Assembly (NCBI RefSeq): GCF_000513275.1
Contig: NZ_CBVJ010000027.1
Location: forward strand, 1 to 64,000
DNA length: 64,000 nucleotides
Direction of reading: 5' to 3'
Source of the DNA: Paenibacillus gorillae
Lineage (GTDB): Bacteria; Bacillota; Bacilli; Paenibacillales; Paenibacillaceae
Under the pieces are notes generated by a model. It was not told the origin of the DNA. It saw only the letters and a program-made list of their open reading frames with translations, and searched no databases. Positions 52,961 to 60,768 of this stretch are shown one piece after another. Each line of letters starts with the position of its first letter. The first letter of the stretch is position 1. Position numbers and translations under genes: made by a program.

Positions 52961-53306
52961 GGATTGGCCTCCTATAAGTAATTACATTTAGAATACTGTT
53001 ATTTTAACAGGAGGCTCCCGTTCAAACAACCTGCATTCATTACGCTGCACTAATTTACTCATTTGGCCTAAAGTGTTTGGAGGATACGAGTACGGGGTGT
53101 GTATACAAGAAAATGGCAGCTTGTTTCTTTTCAATGCAATAAGACTTGTTGACAGCAGCTAAAAACTGATTTATATTTAACCGTATTGTTAAATAACCAA
53201 ATGGTTAAATTAAAGTGAGAAATGGAGGCATATTGCTTTTACGGTAAACCGAGGGTGAAATGCATATTAGCAATAACAAATTTTAATTAAAGGCAGGTAA
53301 TTTATT
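52961..53306 (+). promoter_or_regulatory. azoR promoter with ArsR-like operator
   Basis: TTGACA (53149-53154), 17 bases, TATATT (53172-53177). Downstream, TAACCA-AA-TGGTTA (53194-53207) is a perfect palindrome, and ATGGTTAAAT is repeated at the ArsR gene start (54096). The rest of this 346-base gap (52961-53148) shows no gene. Confidence 0.7.
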
Positions 53307-53948
53307 ATGGCAACCGTACTCTACATTACAGCGCATCCCAACGTTCAAGAATCAGCTTCGTATAGTTTGAGTGTAGGGAAAGAATTTATTGAGAGTTACC
53401 GCTACGCAAATCCGACGGATGAAGTTGTTCATCTTGATCTATATAAAGCTGAGGTTCCACAGCTTGATGCTGATATTTTTAGCGGCTGGGGCAAGCTGGG
53501 AGCAGGAACTGCATTTGAAGAGCTGACTGACATAGAGAAAGCCAAAGTAGGCCGTCTCGCTCAACTGGTTGATCAGTTTGTAGCTGCAGATAAATATGTG
53601 TTTGTAAATCCGATTTGGAACTTTTCGTATCCTCCCGTTCTGAAAGCCTATATCGATTCGGTCTGCGTTGCTGGGAAAACCTTCAGATATACAGAGAAAG
53701 GCCCGATTGGACTGCTGTCCGATAAAAAAGCGGTTCACATTCAAGCAAGCGGAAGCGTGCTGTCAGCTGGTTCTGAATTTGCGGAATCCGAGATGAGCCA
53801 CCGTCATTTGAACTCCATCATGCAGTTTTTTGGCATTACAAGCTTTGAAGGGATTTTTGTTGAAGGGATGGCTAAGGCTCCAGGCCAAGCAGCAGAAATT
53901 AAGGAGAAGGCCATTCAACATGCACGTGAAGTTGCCCAGAGCTTCTAA
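53307..53948 (+). CDS. azoR: FMN-dependent NADH-azoreductase
   Basis: A 213-residue flavodoxin-fold reductase. Visible are the N-terminal [16 protein letters not shown] phosphate-binding region, [19 protein letters not shown] and [11 protein letters not shown], all typical of AzoR. It reduces azo compounds and quinones with NADH, protecting against electrophile stress. It is preceded by an operator-like palindrome also found at the neighbouring ArsR gene, so repression by that ArsR is likely. GCAGG is the nearest binding site, 9 bases before ATG. Confidence 0.9.
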   Translation: MATVLYITAHPNVQESASYSLSVGKEFIESYRYANPTDEVVHLDLYKAEVPQLDADIFSGWGKLGAGTAFEELTDIEKAKVGRLAQLVDQFVAADKYVFVNPIWNFSYPPVLKAYIDSVCVAGKTFRYTEKGPIGLLSDKKAVHIQASGSVLSAGSEFAESEMSHRHLNSIMQFFGITSFEGIFVEGMAKAPGQAAEIKEKAIQHAREVAQSF

Positions 53949-54059
53949 TGATATGACAAGCAAGAGCCAAGTGAGTTTCAGGTATTCTAATCCTGAGCCG
54001 CTTGGCTCTTTTTTTCGTACAGTCCGTGAAGCCTGCCCCTATTTTGCAGCTATCAGTTA

Positions 54060-54105
54060 TTGACAATGAATTGGAATGTGCTTAAACTTAAACACATGGT
54101 TAAAT
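54060..54105 (+). promoter_or_regulatory. Promoter of a probably leaderless arsR mRNA, with operator
   Basis: TTGACA (54060-54065), 17 bases, TAAACT (54083-54088). The ATG at 54096 lies seven bases after the -10, exactly where transcription should begin, and no ribosome binding site is seen. ATGGTTAAAT at 54096-54105 is the same half-site as before azoR. Confidence 0.6.
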
Positions 54106-54434
54106 ATGATGATGAACTTTTGGACGATGTGTTCCACGTTCTCTCTGATCCAACTAGAAGAGAAATTCTCAAACAATTGGCTGCCGGAGAGATGACGGTT
54201 ATGAATTTAGCTAAACCTTTTGACATGTCATTGCCAGCTATTTCTAAACATCTAAAGGTGTTGGAGAAGGCTGGTTTAGTTTCGGTTCGGAAGGAAGGAA
54301 CGTTCCGATACTATTATTTGAACCCTGGGACAGTGGACAGTGCGTTTGAGTGGCTGATGGAGCTCCGGAATTTCTGGACTTCGCAATTGACGAGCCTGGA
54401 GAATTTCTTGGACAACCAACCTAAAGAAGACTAA
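54096..54434 (+). CDS. ArsR-family regulator
   Basis: A 112-residue winged-helix repressor (LLDDVFHVLSDPTRREILKQL, then NLAKPFDMSLPAISKHLKVLEKAGLV and the RYYYLNPG wing), of the SdpR/ArsR type usually paired with SRPBCC proteins. An upstream TTG at 54060 belongs to the -35 element and is not a start. The ATG at 54096 coincides with the predicted RNA start, implying a leaderless mRNA. The AHSA1 gene follows 15 bases later behind GGAGG. Confidence 0.88.
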   Translation: MVKYDDELLDDVFHVLSDPTRREILKQLAAGEMTVMNLAKPFDMSLPAISKHLKVLEKAGLVSVRKEGTFRYYYLNPGTVDSAFEWLMELRNFWTSQLTSLENFLDNQPKED

Positions 54435-54449
54435 CGGAGGCACCCTCTG

Positions 54450-54899
54450 ATGATAACAATCGTGAATGGAAAATTTCTGCTTGAGCTTCATCACGTATAT
54501 AATGCGAGCAAGGAAAGAGTGTTCCTCGCGTGGACGAAGGAAGAGCAATTGAAGCAGTGGTGGGGGCTGACAGGTTTAACTACCAAAGTTGAGCTTATGG
54601 ATGTTACGGTAGGAGGGAAATACCGTTTTCACATGGAGGCTCCTAACGGCAAAGTTTTCACTTTAGAAGGCCAATATGTCGAAATCGTACAGAATGAAAA
54701 GCTGTCGTTCACATGGAAGTGGCTGAATGAAGGAGACGATGCAGAGGAAACGCTCGCTACGATCAACTTTGTCGAAAAGGACAATAAGACTGAATTAACT
54801 GTTACCCATTCCGCCTTCTCCACCATGCAAGTAGCGAAAAGACATAACAATAACTGGAACACTTGTTTAGCAGACGGCTTGCTAAATTACATGAAATAG
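54450..54899 (+). CDS. SRPBCC/AHSA1-domain protein
   Basis: A 149-residue helix-grip protein. LELHHVYNASKERVFLAWTK at the start and WKWLNEGDDAEETLATINFVE...LTVTHSAF in the middle are typical of the AHSA1 group. Such proteins bind hydrophobic ligands in a deep pocket and are routinely co-transcribed with SdpR-type ArsR repressors. The ligand is unknown. ATG follows CGGAGG. Terminator at 54923. Confidence 0.9.
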   Translation: MITIVNGKFLLELHHVYNASKERVFLAWTKEEQLKQWWGLTGLTTKVELMDVTVGGKYRFHMEAPNGKVFTLEGQYVEIVQNEKLSFTWKWLNEGDDAEETLATINFVEKDNKTELTVTHSAFSTMQVAKRHNNNWNTCLADGLLNYMK

Positions 54900-54922
54900 G
54901 GATGTATACCGCTATGAATGAA

Positions 54923-54946
54923 AGTCACATTAATGTGGCTTTTTTA
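54923..54946 (+). terminator. Terminator of the ArsR/AHSA1 operon
   Basis: AGTCACAT and ATGTGGCT pair (one G-T) around TA, then six T. Confidence 0.85.
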
Positions 54947-54981
54947 TTTTAACGATGTGCCGTGGAAGGGTTGATCTCACT

Positions 54982-55299
54982 TTGAAGACAGTAGCTGCGA
55001 TAAAATTGTATTTCCTTACTGCTGATGAAGGCGGGCAAAGCATAATTCCAAAGGACAACTTCTCAGTACCCATAGTCTTTGAAGAAGATAAAGAGCTGAA
55101 GCATGGCTTATGGAGTGCAAGGATTGAATTTCATATCACACCAAATATGGAAAGAGAAACAACAGCAGATTTGTATTTGCTATTTCATGACAATGAAGAG
55201 GCGCCGAATCATTTGATCAAATCAGGAATGAAATTTGAATTAATGACCAATAGGGTTATAGCCAAGGGATTTATTGAAACAATCCGAATCGGTAAATAA
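54982..55299 (+). CDS. Small beta-rich protein, function unknown
   Basis: A 105-residue protein made mainly of beta strands (IKLYFLTADEGG, FSVPIVFEED, WSARIEFHI, LYLLFHDNEEA, KFELMTNRVIAKGFIETI). The last part resembles the end of an EF-Tu-like beta-barrel, a weak hint only. TTG at 54982 is about 10 bases after GGAAGGG. It stands alone between two terminators. Confidence 0.65.
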   Translation: MKTVAAIKLYFLTADEGGQSIIPKDNFSVPIVFEEDKELKHGLWSARIEFHITPNMERETTADLYLLFHDNEEAPNHLIKSGMKFELMTNRVIAKGFIETIRIGK

Positions 55300-55327
55300 G
55301 CAGCATCCTTTATGCATCGAAGATGTT

Positions 55328-55360
55328 CGGCAGTCGGATACATGATCCGCTGCCGTTTTT
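55328..55360 (+). terminator. Terminator of the small beta-rich gene
   Basis: CGGCAG-CGGAT pairs with ATCCG-CTGCCG (one bulged T), followed by six T. Confidence 0.85.
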
Positions 55361-55415
55361 AATGTATAAACGAGGTGAATACTAAACTAAAGCTGCTGTT
55401 AAGTAATTAACAATG

Positions 55416-55467
55416 TTGACATGACACCAAATAGTTTCTTATGATAAAAAAGTCACCTAATGGTGTC
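55416..55467 (+). promoter_or_regulatory. Promoter and operator of the ArsR/YdeI operon
   Basis: TTGACA (55416-55421) and TATGAT (55440-55445), 18 bases apart. GTCACCTAATGGTGTC (55452-55467) is a palindrome with one mismatch, and a half-site GACACC lies in the spacer. Both are likely targets of the ArsR protein encoded next. Confidence 0.7.
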
Positions 55468-55508
55468 TAATAATTATAAAACAATCAGTAGGCTTAGGAG
55501 AGGGTGTT

Positions 55509-55793
55509 GTGAGCGATAGCAACCAGTTGCGGGATGTGTTTGACGCGATTGCAGATCCAACTAGGCGCCGGCTGATTCGACTGCTAGCGGAGGCAGAAGA
55601 AATACCGCTGCATGAATTAATGCCACAATTTGAAATGGGCCGTACAGCAGTGTCCAAGCATCTGACAATCCTTAAAGAAGTAGGGCTAGTATATGACCGT
55701 AAAGTCGGCAGAGAAACGCGATATCGATTAAATGTTTCTCCACTCAGCGAAATTCAAGATTGGGTGGCTTTCTATAATAAATCGGGGAATTAA
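55509..55793 (+). CDS. ArsR-family regulator
   Basis: A 94-residue winged-helix repressor (FDAIADPTRRRLIRLLAE, LMPQFEMGRTAVSKHLTILKEVGLV, GRETRYRLN). No Cys pairs for metal are present, so it is of the non-metal type. GTG follows GGAGAGGG. The YdeI-like gene starts 28 bases later, so they form an operon under the operator at 55452. Confidence 0.88.
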   Translation: MSDSNQLRDVFDAIADPTRRRLIRLLAEAEEIPLHELMPQFEMGRTAVSKHLTILKEVGLVYDRKVGRETRYRLNVSPLSEIQDWVAFYNKSGN

Positions 55794-55821
55794 TAATGAT
55801 AACTAGAGGGAGAGTATCTTG

Positions 55822-56418
55822 ATGGCTGCAGGTATAAAGAATTCGAAGATTGATCCTTATTTTAAAAAGCTAAAGAGCTGGAAGGAAGAGTTCGAGCTGT
55901 TGCGGGAAATCGTTCTGGATTGCGAGGTGACCGAGGATTTCAAGTGGATGCATCCTTGTTATACGTATGACAATAAGAACGTCGTTCTGATTCATGAATT
56001 TAAGGAGTACTGTGCGCTTCTCTTTCACAAAGGTGCACTGCTCAAGGATCCTCATGGCATTCTAGTGCAACAAACGGAAAATGTTCAGGCAGCGCGTCAG
56101 ATCCGGTTCACCAGTCTTCAGGCTATTGATGAAATGCAGCTTATTATCAAAGATTATATTGATGAAGCGATTGAAATCGAGAAAGCCGGCTTGAAGGTAG
56201 AGATGAAGAAGAGTACGGAATATACCGTACCTGAAGAGCTAGACAATAAATTCGTTGAAATTCCTGACTTGAAAACGGCATTTGAAGCCTTGACACCGGG
56301 GCGGCAAAGGGGATACCTTCTGTTTTTCTCTTCAGCTAAACAATCCAAAACCCGTGAGTCTAGAATCGAGAAGTACATTCCGCATATCCTCGATGGCAAG
56401 GGAATTGACGATAAATAG
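55822..56418 (+). CDS. YdeI/OmpD-associated (DUF1801 + YdeI) protein
   Basis: A 198-residue protein with an N-terminal DUF1801 domain (DFKWMHPCYTYDNKNVVLIHEFKEYCALLFHKGALL, about 34-70) and a C-terminal OmdA/YdeI-like helix (KFVEIPDLKTAFEALTPGRQRGYLLFFSSAKQSKTRESRIEKY). In Bacilli YdeI-like proteins are poorly characterised. The ATG at 55822 and the TTG at 55819 are both possible after GAGGGAG. Regulated by the adjacent ArsR. Confidence 0.88.
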   Translation: MAAGIKNSKIDPYFKKLKSWKEEFELLREIVLDCEVTEDFKWMHPCYTYDNKNVVLIHEFKEYCALLFHKGALLKDPHGILVQQTENVQAARQIRFTSLQAIDEMQLIIKDYIDEAIEIEKAGLKVEMKKSTEYTVPEELDNKFVEIPDLKTAFEALTPGRQRGYLLFFSSAKQSKTRESRIEKYIPHILDGKGIDDK

Positions 56419-56433
56419 GCAGAAATGGAGCAA

Positions 56434-56488
56434 TAAAAAAAGGATTTTCCATCCGTCTTACAGGAGACGAGAAGGAAGATCCTTTTTT
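56434..56488 (+). terminator. Long hairpin terminator after the YdeI-like gene
   Basis: AAAAAAGGAT and ATCCTTTTTT form the outer stem, with inner TTCC/GGAA and CGTCT/AGACG pairing. Confidence 0.8.
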
Positions 56489-56492
56489 GCTG

Positions 56493-56549
56493 TTGACAAA
56501 TGGTTCATAAAATCAAATAATGGTATTAGTAAACATAAACATTTACTAA
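56493..56549 (+). promoter_or_regulatory. Promoter with SufR-like operator (site 1)
   Basis: TTGACA (56493-56498), 17 bases, AATAAT (56516-56521). The operator TTAGTAAA-N8-TTTACTAA (56526-56549) is a perfect 8+8 palindrome overlapping the start point. The only following open frame is the 18-codon one at 56573, facing the SufR-like gene. Confidence 0.7.
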
Positions 56550-56572
56550 GTATAAAAAAGGGGGCGGGGTAT

Positions 56573-56629
56573 GTGGCAATGTTATCATTTGTTGACACCA
56601 TTGCGCCTCTGAAGGGACCACTTCCGTAG
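56573..56629 (+). other. 18-codon ORF after SufR-like operator, possible gene remnant
   Basis: GTG follows GGGGGCGGGG and encodes MAMLSFVDTIAPLKGPLP, then TAG, 12 bases before the end of the convergent SufR-like gene. A regulated promoter driving so short a frame suggests either a small protein or the stub of a deleted gene. No family recognised. Confidence 0.3.
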
Positions 56630-56641
56630 AAGTTGCGTGGC

Positions 56642-57289
56642 TTAAGACTGATCCCTTCGCCGAATGCGATATACACATTTTTTACCGCCCTTGGTTAAGC
56701 ATTCCGGACGGCTAATATCTGCATCTAGTAAAGCCTCGAACAAACGCAATTCGCACTGGCAGGCATGCGTATATTGATGCGCTAATTGCGAGATGGGGCA
56801 GTTATGCTCAATTAGGACATATTCGTCATCGCTGTTTTTTTGCAGCTCCGCCATGTAGCCGTTCTCGTTCTGAATGGCTGTAAGCGTAGATAACTTATCT
56901 TGAAAATCTTTATCATTCATCCTGCCTGAATACTTCTTATAAAGCGTTTCTTTGCGCAGCTCGAACAAGCGCTCGACCATGCTTTCGCCTGATTCCTTAG
57001 CTAGCTCGTCTAGCAAGTCGAGGGCGACGGTTGAATATCGGTTCGGAAACAGCGCATCGGCGCTTTCCGTTAAATGATATGCAGCAGTTGGCCTGCCCAT
57101 CGGCAGCCGGACTAATCTCGACTCGATTAATCCGTCACGCTCCAGAGTGTCAATATGACGGCGGACGGCTATGGACGTAATATCCAGCCGATCGGTAAGT
57201 TCTTTGGCAGTAAGTTCATCATTAGTTTTTAACAAATGCAATATCGTGTCACGGGTCGATAAATCGGCATTTGGCTGCAAGGGGTTCAC
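56642..57289 (-). CDS. SufR-like Fe-S-sensing transcriptional regulator
   Basis: A 215-residue winged-HTH protein (STRDTILHLLKTNDELTAKELTDRLDITSIAVRRHIDTLERDGLI, about 12-58) with a Cys-rich C-terminal part (Cys164, 177, 179, 197, 205), as in SufR-type repressors that sense an Fe-S cluster. GTG at 57289 is tentative; only AAGG abuts it. It is divergent from two HesB/IscA-like genes, and a TTAGTAAA palindrome occurs near its ends and before the BBE oxidase. Confidence 0.85.
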   Translation of the reverse strand: MNPLQPNADLSTRDTILHLLKTNDELTAKELTDRLDITSIAVRRHIDTLERDGLIESRLVRLPMGRPTAAYHLTESADALFPNRYSTVALDLLDELAKESGESMVERLFELRKETLYKKYSGRMNDKDFQDKLSTLTAIQNENGYMAELQKNSDDEYVLIEHNCPISQLAHQYTHACQCELRLFEALLDADISRPECLTKGGKKCVYRIRRRDQS

Positions 57290-57323
57290 CACCTTATTAA
57301 GAGTTACAGAGTGAAGTCGGAAC

Positions 57324-57346
57324 TTAGTAAATATAATTTATATAAA
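57324..57346. promoter_or_regulatory. SufR-like half operator in the divergent promoter (site 2)
   Basis: TTAGTAAA (57324-57331) is followed by AT-rich sequence with a poor second arm (TTTATATAA). It lies in the 151-base region between the SufR-like gene and the A-type carrier gene. Confidence 0.45.
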
Positions 57347-57440
57347 GTATTTTAACATAATACATCAGGTTGACAACCGTGGTTGAATTCATCAAGTAAA
57401 GAAAATTCTATTAAATGGTAGAAGAAGCGGAGGCATTAGA

Positions 57441-57797
57441 ATGATTCATATAAGCGATACAGCAGCAGATAAAATTACGGAAATGATAGGGGATATGGAA
57501 TCCGATCGTTATTTTTTACGCGTAGGGGTGAGTGACGGAGGATGCAGCGGTCTGTCGTATAGCATTCGCTTTGACGATACATTGGAAGAAGAGGATCAAG
57601 TCATCGGCTGGGAGAAGTTCCAGGTTGTCATCGACTATGCGAGCGTGGAGTACCTTGAAGGCATACAAATCGATTACAAAGACATGGGAATGAGCGGAGG
57701 CTTTACGATCGACAACCCTAATGCCAAGCTTTCTTGCGGCTGCGGTGCCAGCTTCCGAACGGCCACTTACCGGGGCAAATCGAAGAAATGCGACTGA
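57441..57797 (+). CDS. A-type iron-sulfur carrier protein (IscA/HesB family)
   Basis: A 118-residue carrier with the three conserved cysteines: GGCSGLSYSI (Cys about 35) and SCGCGASF (Cys about 98 and 100). It accepts or delivers Fe-S clusters or iron. Located just across from the SufR-like regulator, with 19 bases to the next gene. ATG follows GCGGAGG. Confidence 0.93.
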   Translation: MIHISDTAADKITEMIGDMESDRYFLRVGVSDGGCSGLSYSIRFDDTLEEEDQVIGWEKFQVVIDYASVEYLEGIQIDYKDMGMSGGFTIDNPNAKLSCGCGASFRTATYRGKSKKCD

Positions 57798-57816
57798 TCT
57801 AAAGGGGGACAACAGG

Positions 57817-58092
57817 ATGAAGCTAATCGTTACGGATGCCGCAGTGGATTGTTTCAGGAAAGATTGGGGTTTTCGGGACGGAGATACTATACGCATATAT
57901 GTCAGGTACAGCGGAGGCGGGGAAGATGCATTCGCATTAGGCATTATGAAGGACGATCCGCAATATCCCGCACTCTCGAATGAATATGGTCATCTTACCT
58001 TTTTCATAGAGGAAAATGATGTATGGCACTTAGATGGTCGTGACCTGTCAATTGATTGCCGCAATGATGAGATTACATTTGTCCGCGGTTAA
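57817..58092 (+). CDS. HesB/YneR-family protein
   Basis: A 91-residue relative of IscA that lacks the cysteine triad. Landmarks are ITVTDAAVDCFRKDW, RIYVRYSGGGEDAFALGI and HLDGRDLSIDCRNDEITF. The only Cys lie elsewhere, so direct cluster binding is doubtful. The gene sits between an IscA-like and a MurB-like gene; ATG follows AAAGGGGGA. Confidence 0.85.
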   Translation: MKLIVTDAAVDCFRKDWGFRDGDTIRIYVRYSGGGEDAFALGIMKDDPQYPALSNEYGHLTFFIEENDVWHLDGRDLSIDCRNDEITFVRG

Positions 58093-58134
58093 TGCTATTC
58101 ATGGAATTAAACGACGGTATGGAGCTGCAGCGTT

Positions 58135-59181
58135 ATGATGAATGATCGATATGAGCTGTTTAACAAGCTTTGCTTCCGCCATGTACCTTTATCAGAGCAC
58201 AGCTCCTATGGAATTGGCGGAATTGCGGATTATTTTGCGATGCCGGCCACGGTGGAGCAGCTCGTCACTATTTTAGAAGTAAGCGCGCTGTATGGAATGG
58301 ATCGCGTGGTGTTCGGCATGGGCTCGAATATGTTATTTCCCGATCGGCCGAAACAGGGGAAGCTGTATATTTCCTTGAAAAATATGGCCGACATTACGGT
58401 CAATGAATCTCGCTGGATCCTTACATCCGGCTTGCCGCTCTCGATGTTATCCCTTGCTGGACTGTTCGCCGGCTCGTCTGCGTTTCAATTCACTTATTTG
58501 ATGCCGGGCAGTCTAGGAGCGGGAATTTATATGAATGCAAAATATTACAAGGAGCAAGTCGGTGATAAGGTAGAGTTGGTCAATTACATCGATCTGGCCG
58601 ATCCGGCGTTAGCGGTGCAGCAGATTCGTGCCGAGGATTGTGAGTTTGCTTACAAACAATCGATTTTCCAGCATAAGCCTTGGATTATAGTCGGAGCGGA
58701 AATTAGGGTGCCAGAGCATGATGAAGCGGCGATTGCGCATAATGGGGATATAAAGCGGGTTATAAGGAAATATCAAAACTCGAATGGCAAGTTGTCTTCA
58801 TTGTCTGCGTTCTATTCCTTCTTCTCTAGCGAGTTGCGGGGGCTTCAGGACAGTCGGATTAGGATAGAAGCGCCTGAGCCGATGATGGAGATTGAGCGAT
58901 ACCGTACAGGTAATAGGCACTTTACTTCCCGTTCTTGCGGCTCTTTCTTTAAAAACAACTACGCTGCAGGCGCCTCAATCGGCGCTCTGGTTGACCGGCT
59001 GGGGCTAAAAGGTGCCGCCCATGGCGGGGCTATTATATCGCCCTATCATGGCAATATGATTCTGAATGCCGCTCAGGCAACGGCTGCTGATGTATTATAT
59101 TTGAAGGATACCCTCTCGGATGCGATACACCGTCAATATGGATTTATTCCGGAGCCGGAAGTGGTCATTATGACTGAATAA
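58135..59181 (+). CDS. MurB-like FAD-binding protein
   Basis: A 348-residue protein with the MurB fold: GIGGIADYFA, FGMGSNMLF, LMPGSLGAGIYMNAK, SCGSFFKN (Ser as proton donor) and HGGAIISPYHGNMILN, ending PEPEVVI. MurB reduces UDP-GlcNAc-enolpyruvate with NADPH. Canonical MurB has Arg in the FxYRxS block, while this has YKQS, and overall similarity is low, so it may be a paralogue with another substrate. It is the third gene of the Fe-S operon. GGAG lies 10 bases before ATG. Confidence 0.8.
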   Translation: MMNDRYELFNKLCFRHVPLSEHSSYGIGGIADYFAMPATVEQLVTILEVSALYGMDRVVFGMGSNMLFPDRPKQGKLYISLKNMADITVNESRWILTSGLPLSMLSLAGLFAGSSAFQFTYLMPGSLGAGIYMNAKYYKEQVGDKVELVNYIDLADPALAVQQIRAEDCEFAYKQSIFQHKPWIIVGAEIRVPEHDEAAIAHNGDIKRVIRKYQNSNGKLSSLSAFYSFFSSELRGLQDSRIRIEAPEPMMEIERYRTGNRHFTSRSCGSFFKNNYAAGASIGALVDRLGLKGAAHGGAIISPYHGNMILNAAQATAADVLYLKDTLSDAIHRQYGFIPEPEVVIMTE

Positions 59182-59195
59182 ATACTGTATAGAAG

Positions 59196-59228
59196 AAAAC
59201 TCCGCTTCGATGAGGAAGCGGAGTTTTT
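59196..59228. terminator. Terminator between the MurB-like and BBE genes
   Basis: AAAACTCCGCTTC and its complement form a 13-bp stem around GATGAG, with T-runs on both sides; it is bidirectional. Confidence 0.9.
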
Positions 59229-59245
59229 TGTCTATTTTTGAGGTC

Positions 59246-60616
59246 TTATGCCTGCGGTTCGATATTATGATTATGACGAAAAAAGTTCGTTGGATCGTAT
59301 TTAAGCTTGATGGCGGCCAATCGCTCGTAATTGTCCCCATATGTAGCTTTCGTAATTTGTCGGTCAGCTTTGACCGCATTCAAATACGATGTTTTGCGGA
59401 CAGAAAATGGCAGCATTGCTTCATAAGCCGATTCGATCCATGCTTTAATCTTCTGCTCTTCTTCCATCGGATAATCGACATCGAAGCAAAGAAGAAATGA
59501 GGCGTCACGGACAGCAAATGCTGTTGCGGCTGAAGGGATCCGATTCATTTTACCGTGGCATTCCCAGAATTGAACCAGTAAGGACGGACTTGGCAATTGC
59601 TCGATTGTAGCCAACAGGGCATCAATTGTCTCATCATTCATCTCTTTGATGAACAGAGAGGTTCCCGCAACTGCGACATTATTTGGCGCTGCCAGGTCAA
59701 ATCTGGACTGCAGCTCCGTAAACCGGACGATCCCCGTGTTATCCGAGAGTGGTTCCGCCAGCTCGCGCAGCGGCTGAATCGCTTGATAACCTTCGTCTTT
59801 ATCACTCTCACCTGCATACAATCCTGCGATAACAATTACACGCTTATTATGAAGCGGCTCAGGAATACCCGGGGCAGCAGCCATCTGAAAGGTCATCATA
59901 TTAAAGGAAACATCATCAGGTGCGTTGCGCAAAAAGGCTTGGGCATTACGCAAGACTTGCTTGGCATCCTTATAATCGTACATCACATCTACAGACAGCA
60001 CTTCAGGTCCAAGGGGATACAATTGAAACTCAAACGAAGTGACGATGCCGAAGTTACCACCGCCGCCGCGGATTGCCCAATATAAATCAGGGTGTTCTTG
60101 CGCGCTGACCTTTATGTGATCGCCATCAGCGGTAATTAGACGAGCGGATACGATATTGTCACTCGTTAAGCCGAATTTGCCGCGCAAATAGCCTGTTCCG
60201 CCGCTCAGAGCGAGTCCGGCGATTCCCGTTTCCGTCACGGTACCGGTTGGTGTAACCATGCCGTATTTTTGCGTCTCCGTGTCATAGTCGCCTAGCGTTA
60301 CCCCAGGCTCCGCGATCGCTGTATTGCGCTCCAGATCAACCGTGACTTTACGCATTTCGGAAAAATCTATCATAATTGCACCGTCACAAATCGATGTACC
60401 GGCTACGTTATGACCGCCTCCGCGTATCGTAACTGGAATATCGTTCGCTTTCGCAAATTTTACGGCAGCAACGGCATCGGTATCAGCTTTGCAAACGACA
60501 ATTGCAGCGGGAAGCTTATCGAAAGCGGTGTTCCAAATTTTTCTTCTATCATCATAGCCGTCCTCTCCCGGGAGAATGAGACGCCCGGTTAATTCAGCCT
60601 TTAATTGCTCGTACAT
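59246..60616 (-). CDS. FAD-binding oxidase, berberine-bridge-enzyme type
   Basis: A 456-residue oxidase. The N-terminal FAD-binding PCMH domain includes RGGGHNVAGTSICDGAIMID (about 68-87; His as the likely covalent FAD site). SGGTGYLRGKFGLTSDNIV follows, without the second Cys of bicovalent members. The C-terminal BBE motif is YGDNYERLAAIKLKYDPTNFF. It probably oxidises a sugar or alcohol with oxygen. ATG at 60616 follows AGGAGGG. Its promoter (TTTACT-N17-TATAAT, minus strand) overlaps the SufR-like operator at 60720. Confidence 0.9.
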   Translation of the reverse strand: MYEQLKAELTGRLILPGEDGYDDRRKIWNTAFDKLPAAIVVCKADTDAVAAVKFAKANDIPVTIRGGGHNVAGTSICDGAIMIDFSEMRKVTVDLERNTAIAEPGVTLGDYDTETQKYGMVTPTGTVTETGIAGLALSGGTGYLRGKFGLTSDNIVSARLITADGDHIKVSAQEHPDLYWAIRGGGGNFGIVTSFEFQLYPLGPEVLSVDVMYDYKDAKQVLRNAQAFLRNAPDDVSFNMMTFQMAAAPGIPEPLHNKRVIVIAGLYAGESDKDEGYQAIQPLRELAEPLSDNTGIVRFTELQSRFDLAAPNNVAVAGTSLFIKEMNDETIDALLATIEQLPSPSLLVQFWECHGKMNRIPSAATAFAVRDASFLLCFDVDYPMEEEQKIKAWIESAYEAMLPFSVRKTSYLNAVKADRQITKATYGDNYERLAAIKLKYDPTNFFRHNHNIEPQA

Positions 60617-60700
60617 ATGGATTCCCTCCTGAAAATAGTAGATTGCCCGCTGCACCACATTTTACTTCTCAGGTCAATTGATGTCAGCGGGAATGTGTTC

Positions 60701-60747
60701 ATTATAGCTTACATAATAAACTTAGTAAATATAAATGTTTATTAAGT
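60701..60747 (-). promoter_or_regulatory. BBE oxidase promoter with SufR-like operator (site 3)
   Basis: On the minus strand, TTTACT (60729-60724), 17 bases, TATAAT (60706-60701). The operator TTAGTAAA-N8-TTTATTAA (60722-60745), extended by one matching base pair on each side, covers the -35 element. Confidence 0.75.
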
Positions 60748-60768
60748 TATTTGGTTTGTTTTCTTGGC

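Noticed and set aside
54060-54095. TTG at 54060 as the start of the ArsR gene
   Set aside because: These bases form the -35 element TTGACA of its promoter, and there is no ribosome binding site before them.
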